NCBI GenBank assembly: GCA_965224105.1
Contig: CBDCYH010000002.1
Location: forward strand, 744,001-808,000
DNA length: 64,000 nt
DNA from: CBDCYH01 sp965224105
GTDB lineage: Bacteria; Bacteroidota; Rhodothermia; Rhodothermales; JABDKH01
Direction of reading: 5' to 3'
Numbering within the stretch: position 1 is the stretch's first letter; the number at the start of each line of letters is the position of its first letter. A program made the translations under genes and the position numbers. Of the stretch, positions 24,285 to 33,535 are shown one piece after another. The notes under the pieces were generated by a model. It saw only the letters and a list, made by a program, of their open reading frames with translations. It was not told the origin of the DNA and made no database searches.

Positions 24285-25787
24285 ATGCCAAATACTATCG
24301 CACCAAAATTTAGCAGCGGAATTGGAGCCATCGATGGCGTGTGGGGAGGCCTGTACGAAGGGGGTACGTACTTGGTGCACGGTACTGTTGCGAGCGGACG
24401 AACCGTCGTTCCTCTTCTGTTTACCCAGCGTGGCTGCGATAGCGGCGACCGGTGTCTCTTCATTTCTCCAGACAGGCCAAAGGACCTTGTCATCCAGGCT
24501 TCAGCCATTGGCTTTGATGTCCGAGCAGCGCACCACGCAGGTACGCTGAAACTCGTCCGGATCCCCGCTCTTCTGGGATACAAGGACGTAGACGACGACA
24601 TCCTCGCCGAGGCACTTGCAGAACTCACAAGGACCATCAAGAAGAATCGAGCATCACGGGTTGTCATCAATCAATTTTTACCCTTTGCCCAGTTCCGCTC
24701 GCTCGATCGTTTCAGGACGGAACTGATCACCATGCTCGATGCACTGGAGTCTACCAAGTCGACCGTAATGATCGTTTTGCCAGAACCGGATACACCCGTT
24801 GCCGCGAAGGTTCTGAGTTTCCTCCGAGAACGATGCGTAGCGGCAATTAGCACCGAAAAACTTGACCGCACCGACGGCTCCGCCGAATATTTTCTGCATC
24901 TCAATCCCCAGTTCGGGCACCTGACGAAACAAGCGCGTATCGACTGGGCATTGGCCGAATCACTGGAAGCTGCCACCCCGCTTTACAACGAGGGCCTGGA
25001 TATTTTTGCTGATGAGACGGTCGATATAGATGCGCCTAGCATGCAAACACCTGTTAGCTCCGACAGTCCAGAATCTCATGTGCCACCGGTTACCGGCGAC
25101 GATGTTGAAAATTGGTCAATGGACGATTTCATCAAACGCATGCCATTAGACGCAGCTGAGGTCCCGACACCAAGCATTGAACCAGTACCGACGGACTGGG
25201 AAAAAGCAGTCGAGAACATAGAAGACACCACTTTTTCCGCGCAGCAACATCAACCAGACCCCATCTTTGAAAATAGCCTGGATCTGGGAAATGCCGACTT
25301 TAGTTCGGCAGATGAAGGAATCCTAGACGAGCTGTTCTTTGACTTCGAGAAAAAAGGAGAAGCCTTTTCAGAGGTCAGGACCAATGTTTACAGCCAAAGG
25401 GAGGCTTTTGAGGCGACCTTGCAGTCCTACTTTGCCAAGAAAACGTACTCAAATACACCGTTTTTGCTGGTCGCTATGCGAATGGACCGACGAAACGAAA
25501 ACCAGGCGCTCGATTTCGATTTTGTGGCAGACGTCGTTTCAGCCACCATTTCCGCGGACGATGCTCTATTTATCCACGATGACCGGGAACGCCTTGTCGT
25601 CGTACTCGCAAATACGGAACCCGACGGGGCACAATCATTTTTCAGTAGGATCCGCAAGGAGTTGAGAAACGAATCTCCACACCTTGCCGAGACTCTACTC
25701 CAGACAGTATCGGCCATTGTTGTTCAAGGTGGACACCCATTCGATAACGCCAAAGAGTTCTTGTCATACGTGCTTGACAACAACTAG
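24285..25787 (+). CDS. Degenerate RecA/KaiC-like protein with a GGDEF-like C-terminal domain
   Basis: 500 residues from the ATG at 24285. The preceding in-frame TTG is less likely. Residues 1-225 follow the KaiC/GvpD layout (SSGIGAIDGVWGGLYEGGTYLVHG), but the Walker A reads GTVASGRT at 33-40, with Arg where the invariant Lys should be. The Walker-B strand ends SRVVINQF, without the acidic residue, so ATP hydrolysis is doubtful. Residues 240-390 are an acidic, probably disordered linker. Residues 395-500 resemble a diguanylate-cyclase fold (DALFIHDDRERLVVVLANTE, FFSRIRKEL) with no GGDEF signature. The stop overlaps the probable start of the TPR-barrel gene, which suggests a shared role. Probably a regulatory or scaffold protein. 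Confidence 0.75.
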   Translation: MPNTIAPKFSSGIGAIDGVWGGLYEGGTYLVHGTVASGRTVVPLLFTQRGCDSGDRCLFISPDRPKDLVIQASAIGFDVRAAHHAGTLKLVRIPALLGYKDVDDDILAEALAELTRTIKKNRASRVVINQFLPFAQFRSLDRFRTELITMLDALESTKSTVMIVLPEPDTPVAAKVLSFLRERCVAAISTEKLDRTDGSAEYFLHLNPQFGHLTKQARIDWALAESLEAATPLYNEGLDIFADETVDIDAPSMQTPVSSDSPESHVPPVTGDDVENWSMDDFIKRMPLDAAEVPTPSIEPVPTDWEKAVENIEDTTFSAQQHQPDPIFENSLDLGNADFSSADEGILDELFFDFEKKGEAFSEVRTNVYSQREAFEATLQSYFAKKTYSNTPFLLVAMRMDRRNENQALDFDFVADVVSATISADDALFIHDDRERLVVVLANTEPDGAQSFFSRIRKELRNESPHLAETLLQTVSAIVVQGGHPFDNAKEFLSYVLDNN

Positions 25788-28359
25788 GGCATCGTCGCAC
25801 CTGACGCGCCCAGTCCTCTTCTGGCTCCTCTCCTCCCTCGCGGTTTCAACTCTTCTTGCACCCACCCCTGTAATCGCCCAAGATGCTGGTGATACGGGAC
25901 CTGCTCGGACGGCTCTCGAACAGGGTGATCCCCAGCTAGCTGTCGATCTAATAACGCAACTGCTGGTCGAGTCACCATCCGACCCAGACGCGTTTGTTAT
26001 ACGCGCCCTCGCCTACGAACAGCTCGGCCAATTCTCGATGGCAAAAAGAGATATCGATACTGCTTTTTCCCTGGCGCCCCAACGAGACGATATTCTCTCT
26101 GCCCGCGAAAGGATCACAGCCTTGAGGCAAAGTGACATTCAGACAGAAATTGATACCCTCACCAGGCGACTAAACGAGAATCCAGACGACCCGGAGGCAA
26201 GACTACTCCTTGCCGAGTCACTTTACTCTTCAGGTCAATTTGCGATGGCCGCGGACCACTATGGAATGTATCTCGACACCTTTGCTCCAACTACGACTAT
26301 CGCACACAGGTATTTGGACGCACTGACCCGCGACACCTTCAATCACCCTAAGGGTGAGAGTGAAGCCGCAGCACTCGCAGTCTCGTTCCCTAATGATTCC
26401 CGGATCCTGGCCTTTCTCGGATTCTTTCAACAGCTCAATGGAAAGGACTCTGCAGCACTAGAGAGTTACAACAAATCTCTGGCTCTCAACCCGGGAGAAG
26501 CACTCGCAATCGCGGGATCAAGAGCCCTTAGCACCGCGGTCGGGAATTCAGAAGAGCCAGGGCAAAATCTTTCTATCTCAGAGATCCGATCCCTACAGCT
26601 ATCGGATCCCAAGCTGGCATTAACAGAATTGGACAAGCTCATCGGTAATAACCCAGCTGACGAAGAGCTCCTACTCGAGTACGCAGAAATAGCGGTGACC
26701 TCCGGAGAACAGCTTTCTACAGCCGAGTTGTACATGTCGGTCCTCCTGGCAGAAAGTGAGTATAACGGAAGGGCGCTCTATCAAATGGCACGACTCAAAG
26801 CGGCTTCCGGTGAGTATGAGGAAGCAGGAAGGTACATTCGGCGCGCCCAGGCTCTTCCAGATGATTATGGGCTGGGGTTTGAAATTGACGAATTGGCACT
26901 ATCCATAAGCGATAATCTGGATTCCAGGAGAGCCGAGCAGCTGTCTGCTACCTTGGAACGCGCAAGAACGTACGCCGCGAACGGCCAGTTCGAGTTAGCC
27001 GCTACACAATACGACGTATACCTTCGGGAAATGAATAGGTGGCCGGCTGATATTGTGATCGAGGCCAGCGATGTTCTTGGCGAGACTGGTAACTATCTGC
27101 TCGCGATCAGCTATCTCGAACTTGTTGAAGCGCCGCGCCCTCTGGAAGTAGATGTGCGTATTGCAGATTTCCTACTGGCGATGGGCCGACCGGAATCAGC
27201 GCTGAAAATTGCTAACTCGCTCACGGTTTCGGATAACAGCCGGGATGAAATCGATGCGCTCAGGCAGCGCATCGCAGCGGCTACCCGAACAGTTCCAGCT
27301 CCGCGACCAACGGTTACTCCAGAACCTGAGATAAAAGACACACCTCCAAATCCGCCCGTCGCAAACACGGTCAACGAACCCGCAGAACGCGAGGAGCGCA
27401 CGACAAAGCCGATGGCCACTTTGGCATCAAAAACGTGGCCCACCTTCGTCATAGAGCCAGTCACCGACCTGGTAAGTGCCCAAGACGACAACACTGAGTT
27501 TACGCTCTGGTCCAGAGGTGGCTCAGCCAGGATCAGGATTGGCCAGCTATACACGGGCGGTGGCTTTGTCCGTCACTCTATCGACGACCGCGGGAAACAA
27601 CCTGAACGGCTCAACACACTGTCGCAGGCATATGGTATGCTGGGGATTACCACGCTCTCCAGGGCAGACGACATCCGACTGATACTCGGAGTAAGCGATT
27701 ACGAAACAGATCGACAGACAGCATTCTGGTACGGGACTTTCACGCATCACGTGCCCGGTGACGTATCAGGAACCGTTTTTGTCGAGCGAGATGAAGCTTC
27801 CTTATTGCTGCGAGCTCCACTCGCTGGCGGCGCCGATCTTGTGCGCAGTCGGGCTGGTCTGAGAGTTTACTCCGCCGCACCCTACGGCCCCATCAGATAC
27901 GATATTTCTGCCTCACTTGGTAAGGTTAAAAGAGAGCCCGCACCGGAGGAAGAGGAGAATGCAAACGATGTTGCTCATGTGAGCCTAGAACTTGGAACAG
28001 CCGTCTCGAACAACGTCTACTTCGGTGGTGGCTATTATCAATTGGACTTCAAGCGAGAAGACCCGCGTTATTACTCCCCGTCATTCTTCCGTGCATATGA
28101 GGGTTGGTTGGAGTATGCATTGCTCCGAGACGAATCCTCTGTAACCGCACGTGCATCAATTGGCAATGCAATTGACGGAAATCTGTCCTGGGTACCCTCC
28201 TTTTCTCTTCAAGCATCTCGAAAACTGGGGATTTCATCCGAAATCGGCTTCCACGGTTTTTGGGGAACGGATATCCGAAAAAGCCAGATAATCGCTGATC
28301 CAGAGGGTTTCGAAACGAAGGTCCTCGGAATCGGACTCTTCGTGCGCTACGCGATCTAG
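25774..28359 (+). CDS. Exported TPR protein with C-terminal outer-membrane beta-barrel
   Basis: About 861 residues. The signal peptide (PVLFWLLSSLAVSTLLAPTPVIAQ) follows a TTG at 25774 that overlaps the previous stop. A CTG at 25801 is the other candidate, and no ATG exists in a suitable place. The middle (to about residue 530) holds many TPR-like repeats, such as AYEQLGQFSMAKRDIDTAF and YARTYAANGQFELAATQYDVYL-type units. A Pro/Thr/Glu linker comes next, then about 270 residues of alternating strands ending GLFVRYAI, as in outer-membrane barrels. TPR-plus-barrel layouts occur in BcsC and PgaA, which export polysaccharide across the outer membrane. No glycosyltransferase gene is next to it, so that function is only a hypothesis. 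Confidence 0.75.
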   Translation: MTTTRASSHLTRPVLFWLLSSLAVSTLLAPTPVIAQDAGDTGPARTALEQGDPQLAVDLITQLLVESPSDPDAFVIRALAYEQLGQFSMAKRDIDTAFSLAPQRDDILSARERITALRQSDIQTEIDTLTRRLNENPDDPEARLLLAESLYSSGQFAMAADHYGMYLDTFAPTTTIAHRYLDALTRDTFNHPKGESEAAALAVSFPNDSRILAFLGFFQQLNGKDSAALESYNKSLALNPGEALAIAGSRALSTAVGNSEEPGQNLSISEIRSLQLSDPKLALTELDKLIGNNPADEELLLEYAEIAVTSGEQLSTAELYMSVLLAESEYNGRALYQMARLKAASGEYEEAGRYIRRAQALPDDYGLGFEIDELALSISDNLDSRRAEQLSATLERARTYAANGQFELAATQYDVYLREMNRWPADIVIEASDVLGETGNYLLAISYLELVEAPRPLEVDVRIADFLLAMGRPESALKIANSLTVSDNSRDEIDALRQRIAAATRTVPAPRPTVTPEPEIKDTPPNPPVANTVNEPAEREERTTKPMATLASKTWPTFVIEPVTDLVSAQDDNTEFTLWSRGGSARIRIGQLYTGGGFVRHSIDDRGKQPERLNTLSQAYGMLGITTLSRADDIRLILGVSDYETDRQTAFWYGTFTHHVPGDVSGTVFVERDEASLLLRAPLAGGADLVRSRAGLRVYSAAPYGPIRYDISASLGKVKREPAPEEEENANDVAHVSLELGTAVSNNVYFGGGYYQLDFKREDPRYYSPSFFRAYEGWLEYALLRDESSVTARASIGNAIDGNLSWVPSFSLQASRKLGISSEIGFHGFWGTDIRKSQIIADPEGFETKVLGIGLFVRYAI

Positions 28360-28370
28360 CGGCCAGCGAA

Positions 28371-29126
28371 CTAGACGAACGGTCGCTCACCGCCAAGCAG
28401 ACCCATCAGATCGCGCACTCCAAGCGGTCCACCGTGATAGAGAAATGGCTCACCGAACGTGAATCCCCTGGGATATCCGTATGTTCGGGCTCGAGATTCA
28501 ACCCACTTGAGGAATTCAGGATTCGACACGTACGTGTGCTCCTCCGCACTTTCGTCCTCGTAGGTCTCATTATAAAACTGCGAGCGGTAGCACAAAAGAG
28601 CTTCCATTCTCAATTCCCAAACATCGCTTACATCGACTACAAGATCCGGTTCAAAGCTTACTGATTGCATGTAATGCAGGATGTGCTGCGGCCTCCAGGG
28701 ATCCTGGTTAACGCCTTCTGGGCCAACTGTCTTAAGCTTGGCAAGGCCTGCGAAGAAAGATGCCGACACTGCGAGAGCCGAAGCAGCACAATGATCGGGG
28801 TGCCGGCAGACGGGAGCGTTTGCTAGAACTACGTTGGGCTGAAACTGTCTGATGACACGCACGAGAGCAGTCTGCGACGCAATGTCGTTCGTTATCCCCC
28901 CATCAGGCAAACCAAGGTTTTCTCTACAGGAGAGACCGAGTACCTTCGCTGCTGCAGCGCTTTCCTCAGCACGCAATTCCGCCGACCCACGCGAACCCAG
29001 TTCGCCGCGGCTGCAGTCGACGATCCCGACAGCATAGCCTTGCTTAACAAGACTTACAACGGTCCCGCCAGCGCACAGCTCAACATCGTCGGGATGCGCA
29101 GCGATGGCCAGTACATCAAGTTTCAT
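28371..29126 (-). CDS. bshB1: Bacillithiol biosynthesis N-acetylglucosaminyl-malate deacetylase BshB1
   Basis: Deacetylates GlcNAc-malate, the second step of bacillithiol synthesis. 251 residues of the PIG-L/LmbE fold. Zinc ligands are in AHPDDVEL (His11, Asp14), and a second HPDH motif is near residue 113. LCAGGT and the DCSRGELGSRG segment are characteristic of the BshB1 branch. Lies three bases after leuS on the same strand. bshC is 6 kb away and bshA is not in the window. Confidence 0.92.
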   Translation of the reverse strand: MKLDVLAIAAHPDDVELCAGGTVVSLVKQGYAVGIVDCSRGELGSRGSAELRAEESAAAAKVLGLSCRENLGLPDGGITNDIASQTALVRVIRQFQPNVVLANAPVCRHPDHCAASALAVSASFFAGLAKLKTVGPEGVNQDPWRPQHILHYMQSVSFEPDLVVDVSDVWELRMEALLCYRSQFYNETYEDESAEEHTYVSNPEFLKWVESRARTYGYPRGFTFGEPFLYHGGPLGVRDLMGLLGGERPFV

Positions 29127-29129
29127 AAG

Positions 29130-31943
29130 CTACTTCACAACCAGGTTTACGATCTTCCCAGGTACGTAAATTTCCCGCACGGATTCTTTTCCCTCCAGGA
29201 ATTTCGCAACGTTTGCGTTGGCTTTAGCGGTTTGCAACACACTCTCCTTGGAAGCATCAAGTCCGATCTCAATTTTTCCCCGCACCTTACCATTAACCTG
29301 AACGGCTATCGTCGATGTTTCATCCTGAAGCAGCTCTGGGTCTGCTTTTGGCCACGTGGCTTCCGCAACAGACGAGCTATTACCCAGCCTACTCCATAAC
29401 TCCTCTGCGATGTGTGGCGCGGTAGGGGCCAGAAGTTTAACAAAGGTTTCAGCAATTTCTCTCGGAACAGACTGTTCAACCACCAAGGTCGAGTTAAACT
29501 CTATGAGGGCCGCGATAGAAGTATTGAAACTAAGCCGGTCCAGATCAGACGAAACCCGATCTATCGTTTTGTGTAGCGCACGTAACTGGGCATCTCCCGG
29601 GGGTGCGTCACTGATCTTGAGGTTTCCTGAATCCTCATCCACGTAATTCCGCCAGACTCGGTTCAGAAATCTGTGAACACCAACTATATCGCGGGTATTC
29701 CACGGCTTCGAGCTTTCGAGCGGACCCAGATACATCTCGTACAACCGCAAAGTGTCGCAACCATAGCGTTCGCAAATCTCGTCAGGGCTAATAGCATTCT
29801 TCAGCGACTTGCCCATTTTTCCATAGCTCTGTTCAACTGGCTGACCTTTGTGGAAGTATTCACGACCGGGTTGATCTTGCACATCATGTGCAGGAGAAGA
29901 TTCCTGATCGATGACTTCATCCGCAGGTACATAAACGCCCCGATCATCTGTGTATGCGTACGCCTGGATGTAGCCCTGGTTGAAAAGTTTGCCGAAAGGC
30001 TCCGGGCCACTCACAAATCCGAGATCAAACAAAAGCTTGTGCCAGAAACGCGCATACAGCAAGTGCAGTACCGCGTGTTCAACACCTCCGACGTAAAGAT
30101 CGACGCCATTATCCGACATCCAGTACGCTTCCAGTTCCGGGTCAACAAGAAGATCGTCGTTATCTGGATCGATGAACCGGAGATAGTACCAACACGATCC
30201 GGCCCAATTCGGCATCGTATTTAACTCGCGCGTGTACTCGATGCCGTCGATGGTAACGAATTTCCAGCTGTCATCAGCCCTTCCAAGCGGAGGTGCGGGT
30301 GGGGCATCCGGGTCCTCAGATGCATTCGGTTTGAAGTCGTCCATCTTCGGAAGAACAACCGGCAACTTGTCTGCGTCCACAACCCTAAGCTCGCCGTTTG
30401 GCCCATGTAAAATTGGGAACGGCTCCCCCCAGTAACGTTGCCGACTGAAGAGCCAGTCTCTCAACTTGTACTGCACCTTGGAAGCTCCCAGATTGCCCTC
30501 TGCTAGCCATGCAGTAATTCGGGCCTTCGCTTTTTCGGTTGATAACCCATTGAGCGAGACCGAATCATTTTGGGAATTGACCGCGACACCATATCCGGAA
30601 AAAGCCGCCGAGCAACTATTGGGATCAGCAAGGTAGTCGTCAAGGCTTTTACCCTCGTCCCGCAACCACTCGTCCGAGGGTTTGACTACCGGTTGAATTT
30701 CCAGATCGAACTGGCGCGCAAACTCACAATCACGTTGGTCGTGTGCAGGAACAGCCATTATTGCCCCAGTCCCATAACCCATGAGAACGTAGTCCGACAC
30801 CCAAACCGGAATCTCTCGGCCCGACACGGGATTAATCGCAAACCCTCCGGTAAAAACGCCCGTCTTGGTTTTTACATCTGCAATCCTATCCATATCGCTT
30901 CTCTGTGCAGATGCTTCGACGTACGACTGGACAGAATCCAACCGATCCTGAGATGTGAGAGCCGCAACAAACGGATGTTCCGGCGCCAAGACCATATACG
31001 TAGCACCGAATAGGGTATCCGGCCTGGTTGTAAACACTTCAATGGGCCCAGCAACAGACTCGAACAAAACTGTCGCACCAATACTTTTTCCGATCCAGTT
31101 CCGCTGCATCATCTTTACCGGCTCGGGCCAATCAACCTTGCCAAGGTCTTCCTCCAAACGATCCGCGAAAGCTGTTATTCGAAGCATCCATTGTTTGAGG
31201 GGTCGACGGAAAACTGGAAACCCACCGCGTTCGCTTTTTCCTTCAGCAGTTACTTCCTCGTTTGCCAGCACAGTACCTAATCCCGGGCACCAGTTCACAG
31301 GCACCTCATCCAGGTAGGCCAAACGTAAAGTCGACAGCGCCGCCTCCTTGTTTGATGAGGATTCCGCGCTCCATTTAATCGAATCTGCTTGCGGTTTTTT
31401 CGTGAGTTGGCCTTCCGGTGTAATAAACACCTGATCCAATTCCAGCCTGCGCACTAACGAAGAAATGGGGCGGGCACGATCTTCAGACTCGTCATAATAA
31501 CTTTCGTAGAGTTGCAGGAAGATCCACTGTGTCCAGCGATAGTACTTCTCGTCAGTAGTTGCAAAAGATCGATCCCAATCGTACCCAAGCCCGAGACGCT
31601 TCAGTTGCCGGACCATGTTGGAGATATTTTTCTCGGTCGTGACTCTCGGGTGGATTCCGTACTCGACAGCGTATTGCTCTGCAGGGAGGCCGAACGCATC
31701 AAATCCCATCGGATGTAGCACATTGTAACCCTGCATCCGCTTGTACCGCCCAACGATATCAGTAGCGATGTAACCCAACGGATGACCAACATGAAGTCCG
31801 ACGCCAGAGGGATACGGAAACATGTCTAGCACATAATACTTTGGTCGGCTACGGTCAACTGTCGACGCGGTGCGGAAGGTCTTGTTTTCCTCCCAATACC
31901 GCTGCCAACGTCGTTCAATTGCCTGATAGTCGTAGGTGTGCAT
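29130..31943 (-). CDS. leuS: Leucyl-tRNA synthetase
   Basis: Charges tRNA-Leu. 937 residues. The HIGH-type motif is HVGH at 51-54, in a YPSGVGLHVGHPLGY context, and the KMSKS-type motif reads KMGKS at 709-713. The editing (CP1) domain contains TRPDTLFGATYM and the DYVLMGYGTGAIMAVPAHDQRD segment. Several stretches, such as VNWCPGLGTVLANEEVT and the KMGKS context, read like actinobacterial LeuRS, which suggests a distinct lineage or transfer. Followed closely by bshB1. Confidence 0.97.
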   Translation of the reverse strand: MHTYDYQAIERRWQRYWEENKTFRTASTVDRSRPKYYVLDMFPYPSGVGLHVGHPLGYIATDIVGRYKRMQGYNVLHPMGFDAFGLPAEQYAVEYGIHPRVTTEKNISNMVRQLKRLGLGYDWDRSFATTDEKYYRWTQWIFLQLYESYYDESEDRARPISSLVRRLELDQVFITPEGQLTKKPQADSIKWSAESSSNKEAALSTLRLAYLDEVPVNWCPGLGTVLANEEVTAEGKSERGGFPVFRRPLKQWMLRITAFADRLEEDLGKVDWPEPVKMMQRNWIGKSIGATVLFESVAGPIEVFTTRPDTLFGATYMVLAPEHPFVAALTSQDRLDSVQSYVEASAQRSDMDRIADVKTKTGVFTGGFAINPVSGREIPVWVSDYVLMGYGTGAIMAVPAHDQRDCEFARQFDLEIQPVVKPSDEWLRDEGKSLDDYLADPNSCSAAFSGYGVAVNSQNDSVSLNGLSTEKAKARITAWLAEGNLGASKVQYKLRDWLFSRQRYWGEPFPILHGPNGELRVVDADKLPVVLPKMDDFKPNASEDPDAPPAPPLGRADDSWKFVTIDGIEYTRELNTMPNWAGSCWYYLRFIDPDNDDLLVDPELEAYWMSDNGVDLYVGGVEHAVLHLLYARFWHKLLFDLGFVSGPEPFGKLFNQGYIQAYAYTDDRGVYVPADEVIDQESSPAHDVQDQPGREYFHKGQPVEQSYGKMGKSLKNAISPDEICERYGCDTLRLYEMYLGPLESSKPWNTRDIVGVHRFLNRVWRNYVDEDSGNLKISDAPPGDAQLRALHKTIDRVSSDLDRLSFNTSIAALIEFNSTLVVEQSVPREIAETFVKLLAPTAPHIAEELWSRLGNSSSVAEATWPKADPELLQDETSTIAVQVNGKVRGKIEIGLDASKESVLQTAKANANVAKFLEGKESVREIYVPGKIVNLVVK

Positions 31944-32007
31944 GAGACGGTCGATGAATTCTTGATTCCGAGTGGATGAGATCGCGTGGTGGATCGCTGT
32001 TATCTCA

Positions 32008-32541
32008 TCAACTTCTAAGTTCGCGCGGCCTTCTAATTCGGATCATCAACCCAAGGAAGACGAGCATCGCAGCCTGGGCCATCGCCGCACTTGTGGAACC
32101 ACCGCAAGACGGACTCTCGGATCCATCCTCCTCAACCAGGTCGAGTGCATCAAAAGCGACAAGATCATCCGTGGCCTGGGATAATAAATTTGTTCGGGTG
32201 CAGATGGATGTCCAAAGCTCACCATCAACTTCGTAGGCATAAACGAGGTATGACCGTCCCTGCTCGAAATTGAAACCACAGCTCGCACCGTCCGAACTTG
32301 TCATGATGGAGATAGCGGTGACATTCGCCCCGCGGAAATGACGAGTTACAGTAAAGTCGGCTTTCTTGGCAGCGGCCCCAAAATTGCCAACCGCATCAAC
32401 CTCACCTGCAAACACTGCATCGTAGGCTGGCAATGCGGCGAGCGGAGCCGGAGGAGCCACACACGAACATTGCGACGCGGGCAGAGTCGAACCGACCGAG
32501 ACCAGCCAAACGAAAGAAATTACGACGAGAATTTTCATCAC
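32008..32541 (-). CDS. Secreted TIMP/NTR-like protein with a C-terminal sorting-type tail
   Basis: 177 residues. A signal peptide (residues 1-23) is followed at once by CSC at 25-27, as at the start of mature tissue inhibitors of metalloproteinases, where Cys1 blocks the target zinc. The body fits an OB-like NTR domain (AVFAGEV, FTVTRHFRG, TSSDGASCGFNFEQGRSYLVYA, ICTRTNLLSQA). The last 33 residues are SCGGS, a hydrophobic helix (AAMLVFLGLMI) and an Arg-rich end (RIRRPRELRS), resembling MYXO-CTERM or GlyGly-CTERM anchors. Target unknown. It is separated from leuS by 64 bases. Confidence 0.75.
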   Translation of the reverse strand: MMKILVVISFVWLVSVGSTLPASQCSCVAPPAPLAALPAYDAVFAGEVDAVGNFGAAAKKADFTVTRHFRGANVTAISIMTSSDGASCGFNFEQGRSYLVYAYEVDGELWTSICTRTNLLSQATDDLVAFDALDLVEEDGSESPSCGGSTSAAMAQAAMLVFLGLMIRIRRPRELRS

Positions 32542-32596
32542 TGAGCATCAGAGGAATGGCGAAAGATACGACTTTAGCGCCTGAATTTTACCCTAC

Positions 32597-32989
32597 ATGA
32601 ACTACAAGAATCTACTGGCTGCTGCAAAGACAGTCGCGGTTGTTGGCTGCTCGCCAAACCCTGCTCGCACCAGCCATCGAATCGCACGGTACCTGGACGA
32701 GGCTGGATACGATGTTATCCCAGTGAATCCGAACAGCGATGTTATTCTGCAAAAGAAATCCTATCCAAGTTTGTCCGAGATCCCAGAAAAAATCGAGGTC
32801 GATATAGTCAATATCTTTCGTCGACCGAAGTATACCGCGGATATTGTTCGAGAGGCTATTGCCCGAGGAGGGAAACCTGTGATTTGGACACAACTCGGCG
32901 TGAGTAGCCCGGAAGCCAGGCAACTAGCAGAGGAAAACGATCTACAATACGTCCATAATAGATGCATAATGGTGGAACACATTCGGTGA
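32597..32989 (+). CDS. CoA-binding domain protein (YccU family)
   Basis: 130 residues of a stand-alone CoA-binding Rossmann domain, as at the front of succinyl-CoA synthetase alpha. It shows VAVVGCSPNPARTSHRIARYL, GYDVIPVNP, and the end NRCIMVEH. Members bind CoA or nucleotides. Their cellular role is not settled. Overlaps no neighbour and is followed, 62 bases on, by a secreted lumazine-binding-like protein. Confidence 0.9.
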   Translation: MNYKNLLAAAKTVAVVGCSPNPARTSHRIARYLDEAGYDVIPVNPNSDVILQKKSYPSLSEIPEKIEVDIVNIFRRPKYTADIVREAIARGGKPVIWTQLGVSSPEARQLAEENDLQYVHNRCIMVEHIR

Positions 32990-33051
32990 CGGTGCAACAA
33001 CGCAGCCGCACAAACGTCTCATCATTTACCCGAAGAAACCTCAACAGATTG

Positions 33052-33528
33052 ATGAAACAGCTTTTCCTCCCGGTTGCCGCCGTCCTAATCATACTCGGTG
33101 TTTTCACTGCAGCCCGATTTGGTTCTGATACTGATGCTAAAAGTTCTGATGAGAAAGCGATTGAAGCCGCAGTAATGGATTATGTCGAAGCTCTATACAA
33201 GGCATCTCCCGAGAGAATTGGTCAAAGCGTTGACACTACGCTAAGAAAAATCGGGTTCTACAAACCCGGTCCTGACAAGGATTTTGCTGAGCGCCTCGAA
33301 ATGACGTACGATCAGCTTGAGGATCTGTCGTCGAGATGGAACGCCGAGGGCCAACAGGATCTGACGGATGCACCCAAAGAAATCGTTGTCCTGGATCATC
33401 TGGACAAAACCGCGAGCGCAAAACTTGTTGCGGCCTGGGGTATCGACTACTTCCATCTAGCGAAAGTGGATGACACGTGGAAGATTTTCAATGTCATTTG
33501 GCAGAGCCATCCCGAACAAGAGCAGTAG
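33052..33528 (+). CDS. Exported putative lumazine-binding (NTF2-like) protein
   Basis: 158 residues from the ATG at 33052, which opens with a hydrophobic leader (LFLPVAAVLIILGVFTA). The mature part has the layout of the Lumazine_bd_2/SnoaL-like group: AIEAAVMDYVEALYKASPERIGQSVD, then KLVAAWGIDYFHLAKVDDTWKIFNVIW at the end. The frame is open further back but runs into the preceding gene. Ligand and role unknown. Confidence 0.8.
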   Translation: MKQLFLPVAAVLIILGVFTAARFGSDTDAKSSDEKAIEAAVMDYVEALYKASPERIGQSVDTTLRKIGFYKPGPDKDFAERLEMTYDQLEDLSSRWNAEGQQDLTDAPKEIVVLDHLDKTASAKLVAAWGIDYFHLAKVDDTWKIFNVIWQSHPEQEQ

Positions 33529-33535
33529 GTAAGAT

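Noticed and set aside
25684..25773. Start of the TPR-barrel protein at the ATG at 25684
   Set aside because: It would put 40 residues of a non-signal sequence, lying inside the previous gene, before an obvious signal peptide.
25774..28359. Calling the TPR-barrel protein BcsC or PgaA
   Set aside because: No cellulose or poly-GlcNAc synthase gene is near and the similarity is only architectural.
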